Notes: a model not told the origin generated them from the letters alone. A stretch of 64,000 bases of DNA from Puffinus mauretanicus (GCA_023333565.1 JAJKFH010000227.1:2604001-2668000); one strand, 5' to 3'; shown: positions 44,303 to 56,500, counted from the stretch's first letter. Numbers and translations: made by a program.

Positions 44303-45673
44303 TCACTCAATTAAAAAGCAGGATGGAAACAGAGCTGTAAGGCAGGGAGAAAGCAGCCTGCGTCCTCGGCAGATGGGACCTCTCAGTTTTTGGCAGCCAG
44401 AGCACCCAGCCCTCCCCGGCAGCACCGGCAGCGAGGAGGGCAGGCTGCAGGCAGGAGGGACGGCGGCACGCGCAGGTGCTTGCTTTCCCCTTGCTGCCCC
44501 TGGCAGGGGCGCTGGCTTCGGCAGGGGCGGCACCGCGGGGCTCTGGTGGGAGCCCCCTGCGAACCCCGGCGCGGCATCCCCCTCCCAGCTGGGATGGGTG
44601 GCTCTTCCAAAATCCCTGCGCTGGCTTTCTGGAGTAGCTTCTGCATCAGACCTTCTCCCAGATAGCTCCTGTGCTTTGGACTCGATACCCCGGGGTGACA
44701 GGCTGACGTCCCTGCAGCGGTGGCTTGGAGCCCATCTCCAGCATCCCCATGCAGGCGTTTCCCCGCTGAGCTGGGTTGCTCCCTTCTCCCGCAGATCCAG
44801 CGCCCGGTAAGCAGCCTGCTGCCTTCCAGCGGCACGGGACAAGCACGAGCACAGGAGGATCCGAACAGGAATGGCCTCTCCAGCCTTTGGGATTTGCCAC
44901 GCCGGGGAGATCCACAAGTCCGGAGCTCGTGAGGAGCCCAAGTAAGAGAGAGGAGTCCTCAGGTCCCAGGTAGGTGATGGGGATGCGGCCACCCTCTTTG
45001 GGCAGGAGACACAAAACAGGTGCCCACGGCTCAGTGCCAGCTCTGGGTGGTGGTGGAGGATGCTCGCAGCCTTGGGGTGAGGTGCGTGGGGTCGGGCACC
45101 CTTGTACAGCACCAAGCACCGTCCGTCGGTCCCGCTCCTTCCCAGGACAGCAGCAGCTGCGGGTGCGGACGGCAAACGCTTCCTGTGCAAAGGCTGGAGG
45201 GGGGCGGAGGAGAGAAGTGGTCCGGATCCAGGTCCCACGACCGAGCGAGCGATGGATGCCCCAGACTTCCAGGGCCACCGTGCATCCCTCGCCGGGGGCC
45301 GTCGTGCCACTGCCCGCCGGAGGCAGCCGTTCATTTGCTCCCCCTCGGCCCCATCAAGGGAGGCGCTAACGAGGAGCTCCCAGGAGGGCGGCGGGCTCTG
45401 CCCTGGTCCATGTCCTGCTGAAGGGAGGGTCTGCTCTGGAGGATCGACCCCAACGCCCGCCGCTTCGTGCCGGGGTCGATCTCCCGTGCCGAGGGCAGGT
45501 GATCCCGGCGCCGCTGCCTCGCTCGCTGGGAAGATTCCCTCTGGTCTCCTGATGGTGTAAGGATGCTGGACACGTGCGTGAGCCCACGCCGCTTCTCCTT
45601 GCTTCTTAGCACCAAATCTAAAGCCCCGTGCTGTTTTTAAGGCCAGAAAAACATTATTTTCTCCCCCTCTCAA
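44303..45673 (-). other. 456-codon open frame, probably not coding
   Basis: The longest non-repetitive frame in the window. The predicted peptide is rich in Pro, Ala, Gly, Ser and Arg with no recognisable domain, signal peptide, membrane segment or zinc-finger pattern. Plus-strand frames of 152, 133 and 197 codons are open opposite it. Long single-exon genes of this kind are rare in birds, and no promoter or polyadenylation context is evident. A length this great is still unusual for random DNA of this GC content, so it is recorded rather than dropped. Confidence 0.12.
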
Positions 45674-48600
45674 CCAGCATCTCGGCTTCCCAGCGACGTC
45701 CAGGGCTGAACCTTCATCCTGCAGACAGAGACAGCTTTAATTGTGCCCCCACCAAGCAGCTCAAGCCCTTCCTTTGAGGAAGGTTCACGAGGAAGATGGA
45801 AAATAGGCCCTTAATGCCCTAAGAATTTTCCTCTCTTCCTCCACCCCATCTTCCCTTCCATCAACTTTCAAGCTCATCCAAAAACTGCAGCCCTCTGCTC
45901 CTATGCATTGATGGCAGGACGGGGAGGCTGCAGCTGTGCCAGCAGCGCGGGGTTTCCATTGAGTTATAAGTGGAAGCAAATGGTTTAAAAGGAAATTAAA
46001 TTTACAGCTCTATAAAAAAATGCATTTTATTGCTTTGCCTGTCGTTCGGTAGAGGCAGGAGATAAAGGAATGCTTTGCATTTGTCTCTTGCCTCGGAGGC
46101 CGGAGGCAAAGAGGAGCAAACCCACCGATCACGCAATGACCGGGCGGCCGGATCCGGCCCCGGCTCCGTGCAAGTCAATGGCAAAATCCCGGGAGAGGGA
46201 TGCTTGGAGGTGGTGCTGGCGGGGGGCTGGGAGGCAGGATGCTTCGTGCTCTTACACGTTGGTGGGATGAGGCCCCGAGTTTGGCTTGGAGGGCACGTTC
46301 TGCCCTAAGAGATTGAACTGGATTCCTCCCGGAATCCCAGCTCATCGCGGCCCTTTGCGAACACGCGCACAGCAACACCTAAGGGTTTATTTACGGGGAA
46401 AGATATAGCTCCTCTCTGCGGTTTATTAATTAATCTCTTCTGCATGTCGTTAGAGTGCTGATGGGGAGCTTAGAATAAATGGCAATAAAATCGCTGCACT
46501 GGACATCTGTAAAAGGCAGCGGAGTAAATTCTTCAACAGAAATGGAAGGGAGAGGAGGGTTGGGGCCCTCGTGTTAAAAGCAGAGTGGCACAGGGCTGGG
46601 CAAGGAGCCGGGCTCGGCCGCGGGGTCTGTCTGTGCCGGGGTCGTGCCGCGTCCAACCGAGCCGGGAAGATGCGGCGGGGCAGGGGAAGGTGCAGGCCAG
46701 CGGCTCGTGCGTGCGGGGAGCTCGACACCGCACGGTCCCTGGTGCAAATCCCTTGGGATTACAGGAGCATCCCTGGCTTGGATGGGATGGGTGCGGCAGG
46801 AGCGATCGGCGGCTCGGCTGGGCTCGGTTTGCACGGCACGGCGCCGGCAGCCGCAGCTTTGGGGTTGCACATCACCGTCAGCCCAGGAACGATCCTTCCC
46901 GGAGCTCCCGGCTCTGAGGGGACCCCGGGGAGCAGCTGGGGTGACATCTTTCCCCATTGCCACCTCGCTCGCTCGGGGCCCCGGCACGGGCCGAAGGATG
47001 CTCTGGCTGCACCCAGCAAGCCCATGTGAGGCAGGCGAAGGAGCTCTGCCTCTTCCAGCACCGCCTGAGCTACAAAGCGAGTGTGCGGAGGCTCTTGGCC
47101 CTCCGGAGCAGGAACCTCCCCCGGCTCCAGCCCTCCCAGCTGTGTCAATAGAGGAAGAAACAAAAGTGCTCTTTCTTCGCCTGTTGTTTTCACAGAGGGG
47201 GACAAGCCGATGGCAGTTGCGCGGTGACACTGGCTGCTGGGGACAGGCGTGTGTTGGGCTCGGCTGAGCTCTCCACAGCCTTCTGGGAAGCGTTCAACAG
47301 CAGGGTGCAATGAAGGGAAACCCAGAGGCTCTGCTTTTATATAGATGTAGGTATATGTCCTTTAGCCCGTGACTTTCTTGAGAGCAGCTCATCAAAGGAA
47401 GGAAGGGAAGGGGCTCTCTGGCCTTCCGCTGGAGCCAGGTGTTCTCCCCAAGCAGCGTCCTTGCTGCCACCAGCCCCGGGGTGGTTGCACGTCCCTGGGC
47501 TTTGCTGGGACATCTCGCCCTTCGGGGCTGTCCACCCAGCTCTCACCGTGTCCTCGCTGCCGGCTGCACCCCGGCTCCCCGCCGCGCGCTCCCCGTCCCC
47601 ACCTCCCAGTAACCTCCCTCGCGGGCTGCGTGTGCCAGGGGAGGAGGGCTGAGGACATCACGGGGACGAGACCAGGGTCTGGCCGGTCCTCTACACTCGG
47701 CGCCTTCCAGCGAGCGATCCTGCAGGCAGCTTCTGAAGTGCTTTGCAAGACACGGGTGGCTCTCCGTGTTGATATCTGGCTAGAGCATCACCCAGCGATG
47801 CTGCCGTTCCTCCCGAGCGCGCAGAGCTCGGCAGGGCTTCGGAGCAGCAGCTCATCCCTGGAAAGCCGCCTCTGCACCCCGCTGTGCTGCAGATCCAGGA
47901 GCCTCCCGGTCGGCGCGGGTCCGAGACAAGCCCAGGTGCGGGCAGCGGCGGCCACAGCTGCCGGCCGACCCTCTGCCGCGTTTCCTCCCCGGCGGAGCTC
48001 CGCGGCAGCCTCTCCAGACCTGACATCAGCTGTGAAAACAAGAGGAGCCGCCTTCCTGCGCGGTGCAGGAGATGTGTCCGGCTCCTCCGGCAAAGCCGCC
48101 GGAGGGATGGGGAGCAGAGGACTCTCAGCGGTGGGTGCATTGGGCATCTCAGCCTTTGCAACGGGAGGGTGCCCGGCCCCGTCTGCCAGCTGCTGAACAT
48201 TATATATGCTTCTAGGATTGAAATGATGAAATGTGAGAGTTCGGTCACCGTGCCTGTTCATTTTAAAGGGCCTTGCCCGAGAACGGCTGGGGAGAGGCTT
48301 GGAGGAGACCCCAGCCCTGGTGGGAACACAAAGCTCCCCCATCTTTCTCCCCAGATCTGCTCCCACTTTCAGAATGCTTTAAACCCGATATTTGAGTATT
48401 ATCATCCTTCCTTTCGGCAGTGCCGTCAACCTAGAGCCGTCCTGCAGAAGATGCCGGGTCCTGCTCATGTTTTCCACCTCTGTTGGGGTCGCGTAGCCCC
48501 GGCCGGGCTGCTGACACCGGGGATGTGCTCAGGGTCTCCCCACGCATCCCTCCTCCTGGTGCCGCGGCTGGATAAATCCATGGAAGCACCTTGCAGCCTC

Positions 48601-49419
48601 GGGGCTCGTGAGCATCTCGGGAGGCTTTGCTCCAGCTTAAACCCCAGGGTTGCAGCAACGTCTGCGGGCAAGAGCAGGGGACGCAAGCTCTGCCCAAACC
48701 AGCGTGTGCCTGCCTGTGTCATGGTGGGAACAACTGGGTTTTTCTCGTGGACCCTCATTTTCTTCATATACAACGATGGAGTTGGTGGCGGCACCGTTCC
48801 TGCCGGGTGCTGTGAAATCCCCGATGCAAAGCCAGTCTGCTGGCCGTACATCCATCACTTTTCCATAGGAAGCCCAACCCGATGCTCCGAGGATGAGTCA
48901 CGCAGCGAGGAGATAGAGCGAAGTCGAGCGGAGCTATTCTGATTCACGCTTTGCTTTGAAAAGCAGCAGATTTATGCGCAGCGTTTGCAGGGGCAACGCG
49001 ATATAAATCAGCTGCTCTCCCATGTCGTCTCCATTGCTGCTGCTGGTTCCCACGCATATATCCATTTTAATCTCTGGGCTGACAGAGAGAAATCATTCCT
49101 GGCTGCTCCTGAGGCCAGCCAGCGTGCCTTGGGCAGAAGGGGAGTCCCAGAGAGAGGAGAACGATGTCTGTTGCTCAAAGAAAGCATCCTTCATCAAGCT
49201 GATACATATTTTGGTGGCTTCTTCCCTGGTTGGATGCTGCGGCCAGGTCTGCCCGCTGCTCTTGACCCAACGGGGCTGTACGTCTGCGATGGGTCACCGT
49301 TGGGGTGCCAGGCCTGTTGTCCCCGGCCACGTGCGTGACCGCGGCAGCGATGCTCGGAGGATGGACGAGCGGGGAGCGCCGGGGAGGCGGCGTGCCTGGG
49401 TTTGCAATGTGGCTCCGAT
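45674..49419. other. No gene recognised; AT-rich patches then CpG-dense DNA
   Basis: AT-rich patches lie at 45,960-46,070 (AAATTAAATTTACAGCTC) and 46,380-46,520 (GGTTTATTAATTAATCTC). From 46,580 to about 48,160 the DNA is CpG-dense and stop-poor with overlapping frames up to 275 codons; a 352-codon plus frame (47,884-48,942) continues past it. None has a recognisable domain. Confidence 0.55.
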
Positions 49420-49560
49420 GCTCAGCTGGTTGTTGGCAACTGGAATCGGGGAGAGGAAAACAATACGCAATTGCACTGCAATTAAACAGCCTCCTAATTG
49501 TAGCGCTACATACGGCTCTTCCGCTGCTTTCTAAGTTTGGTGGCATAATTACAGCAGCAG
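49420..49560. promoter_or_regulatory. Short AT-rich candidate element
   Basis: About 140 bases with GCAATTGCACTGCAATTAAAC, CTCCTAATTGTAGCG and GGCATAATTACAGCAGC: three homeodomain-like TAATT/CAATTA cores within 100 bases, bounded by GC-rich DNA. Function is inferred only. Confidence 0.3.
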
Positions 49561-50193
49561 GGTAAAGGCAGCATCTGTGTTCCCACCGCGCCAAGCCCTG
49601 CCTTCCAGGGATTTTGGATTTGACCGTATAAATCCTGGGCTGAAACCTGGCATCCGATGAAAGGGAAAAGTAACCCCCAAGCTCTGCCTGGGCTTGGCCC
49701 TGGTGAGGCACGACGGGCAAAGTCCTCGCATCCCCTGCAGCCCCCGCCGCGCTTGCTGGCCCTGTCCTGGGCAGAGGCAGGCAGCACACTTCCCTCTTTA
49801 TAACGTGTTTTTGCAAACCAGGTTTAAAAAAAAAACAAAAACAAAGTCTTGCTCTGGTCGATCATTGTAACTCTCAGTTTAGAAACACGCGGCGAGGAAG
49901 ATTAAAGGCTTGGGGGAAGGCAGGCTGGGTGTCAGGGTGCTGGGGCGTACCGGGAGCGGACGCGGGCACGAGGGAGTTGTCCTCTTGCCGTGCTTCCATC
50001 TCCCCATCTCGGCTCTTTTTTCGGGAGGACCCGGGATGGGGAACCCGTTTCCCTCTTGCTGATCCCGGCACCACCTTGTTATTGTAGGGTTGCTTGCACG
50101 GGGTGGTTTGTTTTGGGAGCATCCCCCCAGCATCCCCACGCAGATGAGGGGCACCGACCACCCCGGGGTTGCAGGCAGCGCTGCCTGCCCCGA
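49561..50193. other. No gene recognised
   Basis: GC-moderate unique DNA leading into the minisatellite, with an A-rich run near 49,826-49,843. Confidence 0.6.
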
Positions 50194-50868
50194 GGCGATG
50201 GCAACATGGGCACAGCCACGGCAGCGTGGGCATGGTGATGGCAGCGTGGGCACAATGGCAACATGGGCACAGCCACGGCAGCGTGGGCATGGCGATGGCA
50301 GCGTGGGCACAATGGCAACATGGGCACAGCCACGGCAGCGTGGGCATAGTGATGGCAGCGTGGGCACAATGGCAACATGGGCACAACCACGGCAGCGTGG
50401 GCATGGCGATGGCAGCGTCGGCACAGCCACGGCAGCGTGGGCATGGTGATGGCAGCGTGGGCACAATGGCAACATGGGCACAACCACGGCAGCGTGGGCA
50501 TGGCGATGGCAGCATGGGCACAGCCACGGCAGCGTGGGCACGTCGACGGCAGTGTGGGCATGGTGATGGCAGCGTGGGCACAATGGCAACATGGGCACAA
50601 CCACGGCAGCGTGGGCATGGCGATGGCAGCGTGGGCACAGCCAACGGCAGCGTGGGCACGTCGACGGCAGTGTGGGCATGGTGATGGCAGCGTGGGCACG
50701 ACAATGGCAACGTGGGCACGGCGATGGCAGCATGGGCACAGCCACGGCAGCGTGGGCACGGTGACAGCAGCGTGGGCACAGCCACGGCAGCGTGGGCATG
50801 GCGATGGCAGCGTGGGCACGACAATGGCAATGTGGGCACGGCGATGGCAGCATGGGCACGGCGATGGC
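50194..50868. repeat. Higher-order minisatellite (57-bp super-unit of 17-20-bp units)
   Basis: About 675 bases of short units built on GGCAGCGTGGGCAC. In the first half, three units of about 20, 17 and 20 bases (GCAGCGTGGGCATGGTGATG, GCAGCGTGGGCACAATG, GCAACATGGGCACAGCCACG) form a 57-base super-unit repeated several times. The second half mixes in variants with GTCGACGGCAGTGTGGGCA and GACAATGGCAACGTGGGCA. Stops are absent from most frames, producing spurious open frames of 246-339 codons on the minus strand and 171-212 on the plus strand. Confidence 0.96.
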
Positions 50869-51180
50869 CGGCGGGGCGCAGGCAGTCTCCCAAACCTATA
50901 TTTAATTTTTTTTATATATATATTTTTTTATAGTGCGGGTTTGAGGAATCCCGAGATAAATGCCACTTTCTGTGTTAAAAGGAGGACGTCTTGGAAGGCA
51001 GGGGAGGGAAGCTGAATCGCAGCCTGTGTTTTCGGTTGGAAACGTGTCCCGGGTCCCGAATGTTTTCCATCACACAGGCGGGTTTGTGTGGGTTCACCTG
51101 GGCAGGAAGCGGCGGGGTAAAGCGATACCCCGCGGGGCGCGGGCGGCCCTTCTCCAACACCCCCTTTCCCTAAACCCGAT
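50869..51180. other. No gene recognised; AT-rich edge of the array
   Basis: Immediately after the array lies a T/A-rich low-complexity stretch (50,897-50,933, TTTTTTTTATATATATATTT), then ordinary GC-rich unique DNA. Confidence 0.55.
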
Positions 51181-51560
51181 AGCAGCCGGCGGCTGTTAAT
51201 GAAATAAGCAGCCACTTTACGGCAGCTCTTGCGCCATGTGCGAAAATTATTAGTTGCAACGTTTTGCTGGAAAACGGAGGAAAAGGAGTGGGGCAGATGA
51301 GAGATGCACGAAGTCATTTGCTCCGCAGCCCCATCCCCACGCCGGCACGAATATCCCGCCCGGCTTCCCCCTGCAAATATCTCCTGCCCGCTCCCGGCAG
51401 CACTAAATCTCCAGGTGAAGGCAAAAAAACCCTCTTGGTCTGTGAATTCACTGTGAAAGTATGCGGGATTTAGTAATACTGCATTAGCACTGCTCCGGTC
51501 GTTGCTAAATAGCTGAGGAAAATAAATAGTTTCCGGCGTCCGTCGCATTAGGTATTGTCT
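51181..51560. promoter_or_regulatory. Candidate regulatory block
   Basis: AT-richer patches at 51,190-51,275 (GGCTGTTAATGAAATAAGC, GAAAATTATTAGTTGC) and 51,415-51,550 (GATTTAGTAATACTGC, GGAAAATAAATAGTTTCC) flank a GC-rich centre. The last word is a near-palindrome, GGAAAATAAATAGTTTCC. Moderate motif density; no frame recognised. Confidence 0.25.
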
Positions 51561-53843
51561 GGGCTGCTTTCTGCGGGGAGGGAAAATAATCCTGGGATGA
51601 GCGTGGCCCGTCAGACGGGGAGTGATACCCCACCCCTGCCCTCTCCTCCCCGCATCTGCCCACCACTGGGGTCTGGAGAGAAACTGCTACCGAGTGGGTT
51701 TCACCCGTTTTTCAGAAGCAAGATTTTTTTTTTTTCTTTTAAATTGTCACTGTTTGGAAGAATTCAGTTTTCCAGCCAGGATATAAAAATACACATTTTT
51801 TTTCCAGACTCCCAGAGGGTCGGGGGGATTTGTTCTTTTTCATTCCTGCTTCCGTGGCCGAAGATGAGGAAAGGGATGAGACGCACGGGAAAGCATGGAG
51901 CCTGGTCCCTGGCGATGCTGCACGCCCCGGCCCGGGGGCAATGGCCAGATCCCCACCCCATTTCTGTGCTTTCCGGCCACTTTTTGCTTGCAGCATGGCC
52001 TCACCGCTGGGATTCAGCCCTGGGAGCGGCTGCATCTGTGTTTTCCCTGCGGGAAGGGCAGCAGCATCCTTTCCTCAGACCTGGTGTCCCTGAGACAACG
52101 TCTTAAAACCTCCTTGCTCTGCCTGAAAACCATACCCCGAGGCAGAAGGGAAATTCCCAGTCCTCGCTTTGCATCTTGCAAGCCCACGCTGAGGAGGGAT
52201 GTTGTCCCGGACCGGTACCCGCAGCAGCGCAGCAGGGATGGGCTTGGACCCCGAGTGCTTTTCCACCTCACGCAGAACCAGCAGAAGGAAAATATTTGCA
52301 GGATGCTGTTCTTCAGCCCTCTGAAATATCCTCTGCTAATTTTTTCGACTGATGAAAGAAAAATACCCCAGTGGAGGAAGGGGATTTTGTCGCTCGGTGT
52401 GTCTCTGGAGAAAACATGCCTCCAGAGCAAACAGAGCCTGGGCTTGTCCCGGCGATGAATATTGGCATTATTTGACCGCGCTCGCTCACGGATGGTGCCT
52501 GGTGAAAAAGAAAAGAGGAAAAGGCAGAAGAAATAGCACGGAGCCTCTCGGTGGATTTTCTCCACCTTGGTATCGCCTGGCTCGTGCCCTCTCCTGCCGT
52601 GGCTGGGGCTCAGGGATGTGTCCCCACATCTGCCACCCAGCAGCTGGACCAGTGGTAAGGGCTGCGTGTGCCTGGAAACCCATCGGCAAAATGCTTTTCA
52701 TTACTGGCCCTTTGAAGTTTTAGGCATGTGCCGGACTCGTGTTCAGCACCTGCAAACAAACCTGAGCCGAGCAGCCGCCCAGCTTTGATGTTTCGTGGTG
52801 CGGGAGGGTCTCCACGGCCAGGGGCTGCCGTCACCCTCCTGGAGAGGGCCGGAGGGGACCGGGCACCTGGGAGGGACAACGGAAAGCATGGCTGGATTTT
52901 GGTCCAGCTCCTCCTCATCCCGCAAACCATGGATGCACTGGCAGGGCGTGCAAATCCGTCCCACCGTTATATCACTGATGCTTTGACATGTCCGCATCAC
53001 GCGGACAGAGGAGGACCGAGCTGCTTCAGCCATCCTGGGTGCTGCCTGCTGCTGGGGCTGCCGGGCCACATAACCCGCCCGACTGCGACCAGCATCTTTA
53101 CGAAGCGGCCGATTGAAGTTCACCATGAATGTCCCTCTGTTCGCCAGCCTTTTTATAGCTCCGCACGTTTTTCTTGGCCCCGAGTGTTTCTGCTCCCGTT
53201 GAGAACAGAGAGCATCTCTCAGTGCCGGCATCCGCAGCCAGCCGGGGTGGGAGGGGGCTGCACCAGGGCTGCTCATTTTTTGGGGTCCCGCTGCCCGAAA
53301 TGCAACATTCCCAGCGTGCCTGTGCCCCGGCGTGGGCTAAAAGCTTGGCACTGGAGTGGCCGATGCGTTTTGCAGCTCAGACACGACAGAGCCTGGGGAC
53401 GGTCCTGGCGAGGAGCTGCGGTGATGCTGGAGTCTGAGCATCGAGCTCTTTCCTAAACCCCTGGCCCCGCGCTGCGGTTTCCCACATGGCACATCCCTCC
53501 TGCCTCCGCAGGGCCGTGAATCCCGGGGAAACGCCGTGCAAGGCGCTGGAGGCGATGGCAAGCTTGGCGTCAGGCAGCGGCCCCATCCAGAGGAAGGCAA
53601 ACCGGGTCGTTCTCCATCAAAATCACCACGGCCCCGCTTCCACCTCCCGTGGGTGCAGCTCCCCGTGGTGATGCGGTACCCACGGGTGCATCCCAACCCC
53701 ACAGATGGGAGAGGGAGCCTAAAGGGGGGGACACCCCAAAATTCCCAAGCTGCCCTCCTTGCTCTCTGGGATGTGATCCCCTCCTCACAGGCGCTCCCCC
53801 ACACGAGCCATCCGCTTCCCCCTTGGCGTGGGGAGGATGGCAC
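51561..53843. other. No gene recognised
   Basis: Unique DNA with a T run at 51,725-51,735. Overlapping frames up to 242 codons are unrecognised. The stretch 52,310-52,480 is slightly AT-richer. Confidence 0.58.
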
Positions 53844-53916
53844 GGCGCTGACGCACGGCGCTGATGCACGGCACTGATGCATGGCGCTGACGCACGGCAC
53901 TGATGCACGGTGCTGG
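53844..53916. repeat. 13-bp minisatellite, five copies
   Basis: Five contiguous 13-base units GGCGCTGACGCAC / GGCACTGATGCAC (53,844-53,908) plus a partial sixth (GGTGCTGG). Differences between units are all transitions at CG/CA/TG positions, consistent with CpG decay. Confidence 0.93.
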
Positions 53917-55589
53917 CCGAGCAATGGGGACATGCGCCGGAGCCGACCTAAACCAAGGGCTGGGCAGCAAGGACCTGCTCCCGGCTGGGTTTTCTGTGGC
54001 CGAGCAGAGGACATCAGTTACAGAAAGGAGTAAATAGGCAGTAAATTAAGGAGATGGTATTAAAATCCTCTCTTGCTACAGGGTCCCTGCTGTCCGGGAG
54101 CGATGCGGCTGTGTGGGTTCTGCAGCAGCGTCTGCGCCACAGCTGCAGGTCGCGGGCAGCTGAGGATGGCTGCACAAAGCCAGCTGCAAGCGCTGGGGTC
54201 CCGCAGGAGGGGATGGAGCCAGCATCGCTCCAGAGAGTGGCAGGGATTTCGCAGGGACGTCTCCAGTGTGTGTGTGAGCTCATGGAGGATGCAAGCCGGT
54301 GGTGCCAGCATGGCTGTGCCGGTGTGCCAGCTCCTGGGGGGCTGGATGAGGGGGGATACCCATGGCATTGCAGTCAGAGGGCCTGAGGCTCGGGGCCGGC
54401 ATGTTTAGGTAGGCAGAGGGAAGGTGCACTGCGAGATGGGCAATGCACACCACGCTTGCAGAGGCCGGGCTGCACACCCCTGTGATTCCACTCAATCTGT
54501 GATGTGCCCCTCACCCGGGTGTCTGGGCATGGGTACGTGATGCCAGCTTGCTGCTCAAAGCCCTCCAAGGCAGCAACACAAGCGCCTTGGCTCCTCAGGG
54601 CAGCTGGCACCCGAAGCACGTCCACAGAGCCCGGAGAATCCCATCACCGCTGGAGGTCTGTGTGCCGGGGGACAGGGACGGGACAGCACCCACGGGTCAC
54701 CCCAGCCACGACTCCAGCAGGGACCAGCCAAATCTGCCTGTCCCGGTCAGAGACGTGCCGGTACGGGGCATCTCCCAGCCAGCCTTTGCATTTAGCTCAA
54801 CATCTTGTTTGCTTTCTACCAGCCAAGCCAAGCAGCGGGCTTTTGCGGGGACAGTCTGGGGTTAAAGCAAACCTTGCAGTGGACGTGGTCTCGGGTTCTT
54901 GTGCAGTCTGCAGGGTGTTTTCCAGCAAAGCCGTGCATGGGGCTGCTCCCCCCTGTGCCCTGGGTGTAATCGGATCCATCCCCCACCAAGCAAGCATTTG
55001 TATTCGGAGCATTTTCTGAATGTTTTGCATTTGGGAGACACACGAGGAATGTCTGCTGGGGAGGGCAAACGGCGTGTGAACCGGCGAGGCGCTGGTGCCG
55101 GGCCCGGGCTGCCTTTCAGGGACCTGAGCCCCTTCTCCAGGGCTGTCCCTGCTCGGGTCCCGCTTCAAGCCCCGCAGCTTTCCTGGTGCAAAAAGGCATT
55201 TTTTCGGTGAAAAGAGGAAACCGCCGTTTCTACTAACACCTTCCCACTGCACCAGGATGGGTCTCCCACGGAGCATCTCCTGGCCTCCCCCTCGAGCCCT
55301 GAAATTGCAGGCAAACATTATTTGGGAGGAGGTGCCTGCAGGAGCCGCACCGCTGGGTCTCACCATCCCCAGCCTCCTCCTCCCCGAACCCCCTGTCCGA
55401 AGTCGGCACCGCGCCGGGCGGCTGCTTGCAGACGCCTTTGCTTCCCTCTGCAGGAAATCTCCCTAAATTGCAAGTCGGGCTCCGTGCGCGGCGATATCCC
55501 GGGAGCCGGACCCCACCGGGGCGGGGGGCCGCCAAGTTCGTGTCGGCACGGCGTGGCCTGCCAGAGCCACTGGCTACTTTTATCTCCAC
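53917..55589. other. No gene recognised
   Basis: Unique GC-rich DNA; frames up to 189 codons on the minus strand overlap plus-strand frames and carry no recognisable features. Confidence 0.58.
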
Positions 55590-55865
55590 CGCTTGACTAT
55601 TATACTTAATCAGGAAGGGGGGATATTACAATTTTTTTTTTAAATCTACTTTTCTTTTATACAGAGCAAATTATAATCACTTTTAATTGAAAAAAAAAAG
55701 CTGATAATATTCTGAACCAAATTTCTGGAAGAGAATAATTAACAGTGCAATAAATCCCCAAAGGAAATGCTCATTAATCTTGTCTTTCAGAAGCAGATTT
55801 CAGAAGAGAGCTTATTTAAAACATTGCTAATAATTATAGGAAAGTTGACAGCCTAAAAGCACCCA
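55590..55865. promoter_or_regulatory. Strong AT-rich candidate conserved non-coding element
   Basis: About 275 bases with essentially no CpG, in sharp contrast to the CpG-dense DNA on both sides. Repeated TAAT-type cores: CTATTATACTTAATCAG, AATTATAATCACTTTTAATTG, GAGAATAATTAACAGTGC, GCTCATTAATCTTGTC, GCTAATAATTATAGG. CTTTCAGAAGCAGATTTCAGAAG contains a direct repeat. No frame over 60 codons. The homeodomain-site density makes this one of the two best enhancer candidates in the window. Confidence 0.42.
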
Positions 55866-56189
55866 AATCTAGCAGGGGTCTCCTCCTATAAGGTCCTGCG
55901 GTAACTAGCTCAGGCTGGACAGGAGCAGCTCTGCTCTCCGGGCTGGGGTGGCCGCCGCGGCCGTCGGGTGCCACCAGGGACGGGTGGGACTCCCCGGGGT
56001 GGTGCCGGGTGGGTTGCAGGGGGTGTGGGGTCTGTGTCACCAGGGATGGGCTTGGGAGGGCTCCTGCCGCGGGTCATCCCTCCTGCCCGAGCTCGGGGAG
56101 GAGCCCGGGGGGGGGTGATAAGATCATCTGAACCAGCTTGGTGGGTGCGCTCGGAGCACCCGTGCTGGGGGTGCTGGCCGGTGCCGTGA
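55866..56189. other. No gene recognised
   Basis: GC-rich unique DNA between the AT-rich island and the 18-bp array. Confidence 0.6.
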
Positions 56190-56500
56190 TGCTCCTCGTG
56201 CCGCCCGTGGTCCTTGTGTCACCCGTGGTCCTCGTACCGCCCATGGTCCTCGTGCCGCCCATGGTTCTCCTGCCACCCGTGGTCCTTGTGCTGCCCGTGG
56301 TTCTCCTGCCGCCCGTGGTCCTCGTGCTGCCCGTGGTCCTTGTGCCGCCCGTGGTCCTTGTGCCGCCCGTGGTCCTTGTGCTGCCCATGGTCCTTGTGCT
56401 GCCCATGGTTCTCCTGCCGCCCATGGTCCTCGTGCCGCCCATGGTCCTTGTGCTGCCCATGGTTCTCCTGCCGCCCGTGGTCCTCGTGCCGCCCGTGGTC
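56190..56500. repeat. 18-bp minisatellite (about 17 copies)
   Basis: Contiguous 18-base units near CCCGTGGTCCTTGTGCCG, with GTCCTCGTG, GTTCTCCTG and CCCATGG variants. Variant order repeats in blocks (GTTCTCCTGCCG units recur about every 54-126 bases), so expansion was by multi-unit steps. The period is divisible by three; all frames remain open and give artefact peptides of Val-Leu-Pro type on plus and Thr-Arg-Thr-Gly type on minus. Confidence 0.96.

Noticed and set aside
47884..48942. 352-codon plus frame as a possible gene
   Set aside because: It lies in CpG-dense stop-poor DNA overlapped by other open frames in other phases; no domain, splice context or plausible composition.
49874..50893. 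Minus-strand frames of 339, 326 and 246 codons with His/Ala/Cys/Pro repeats
   Set aside because: They are translations of the minisatellite at 50,194-50,868, which lacks stops in most frames on both strands.
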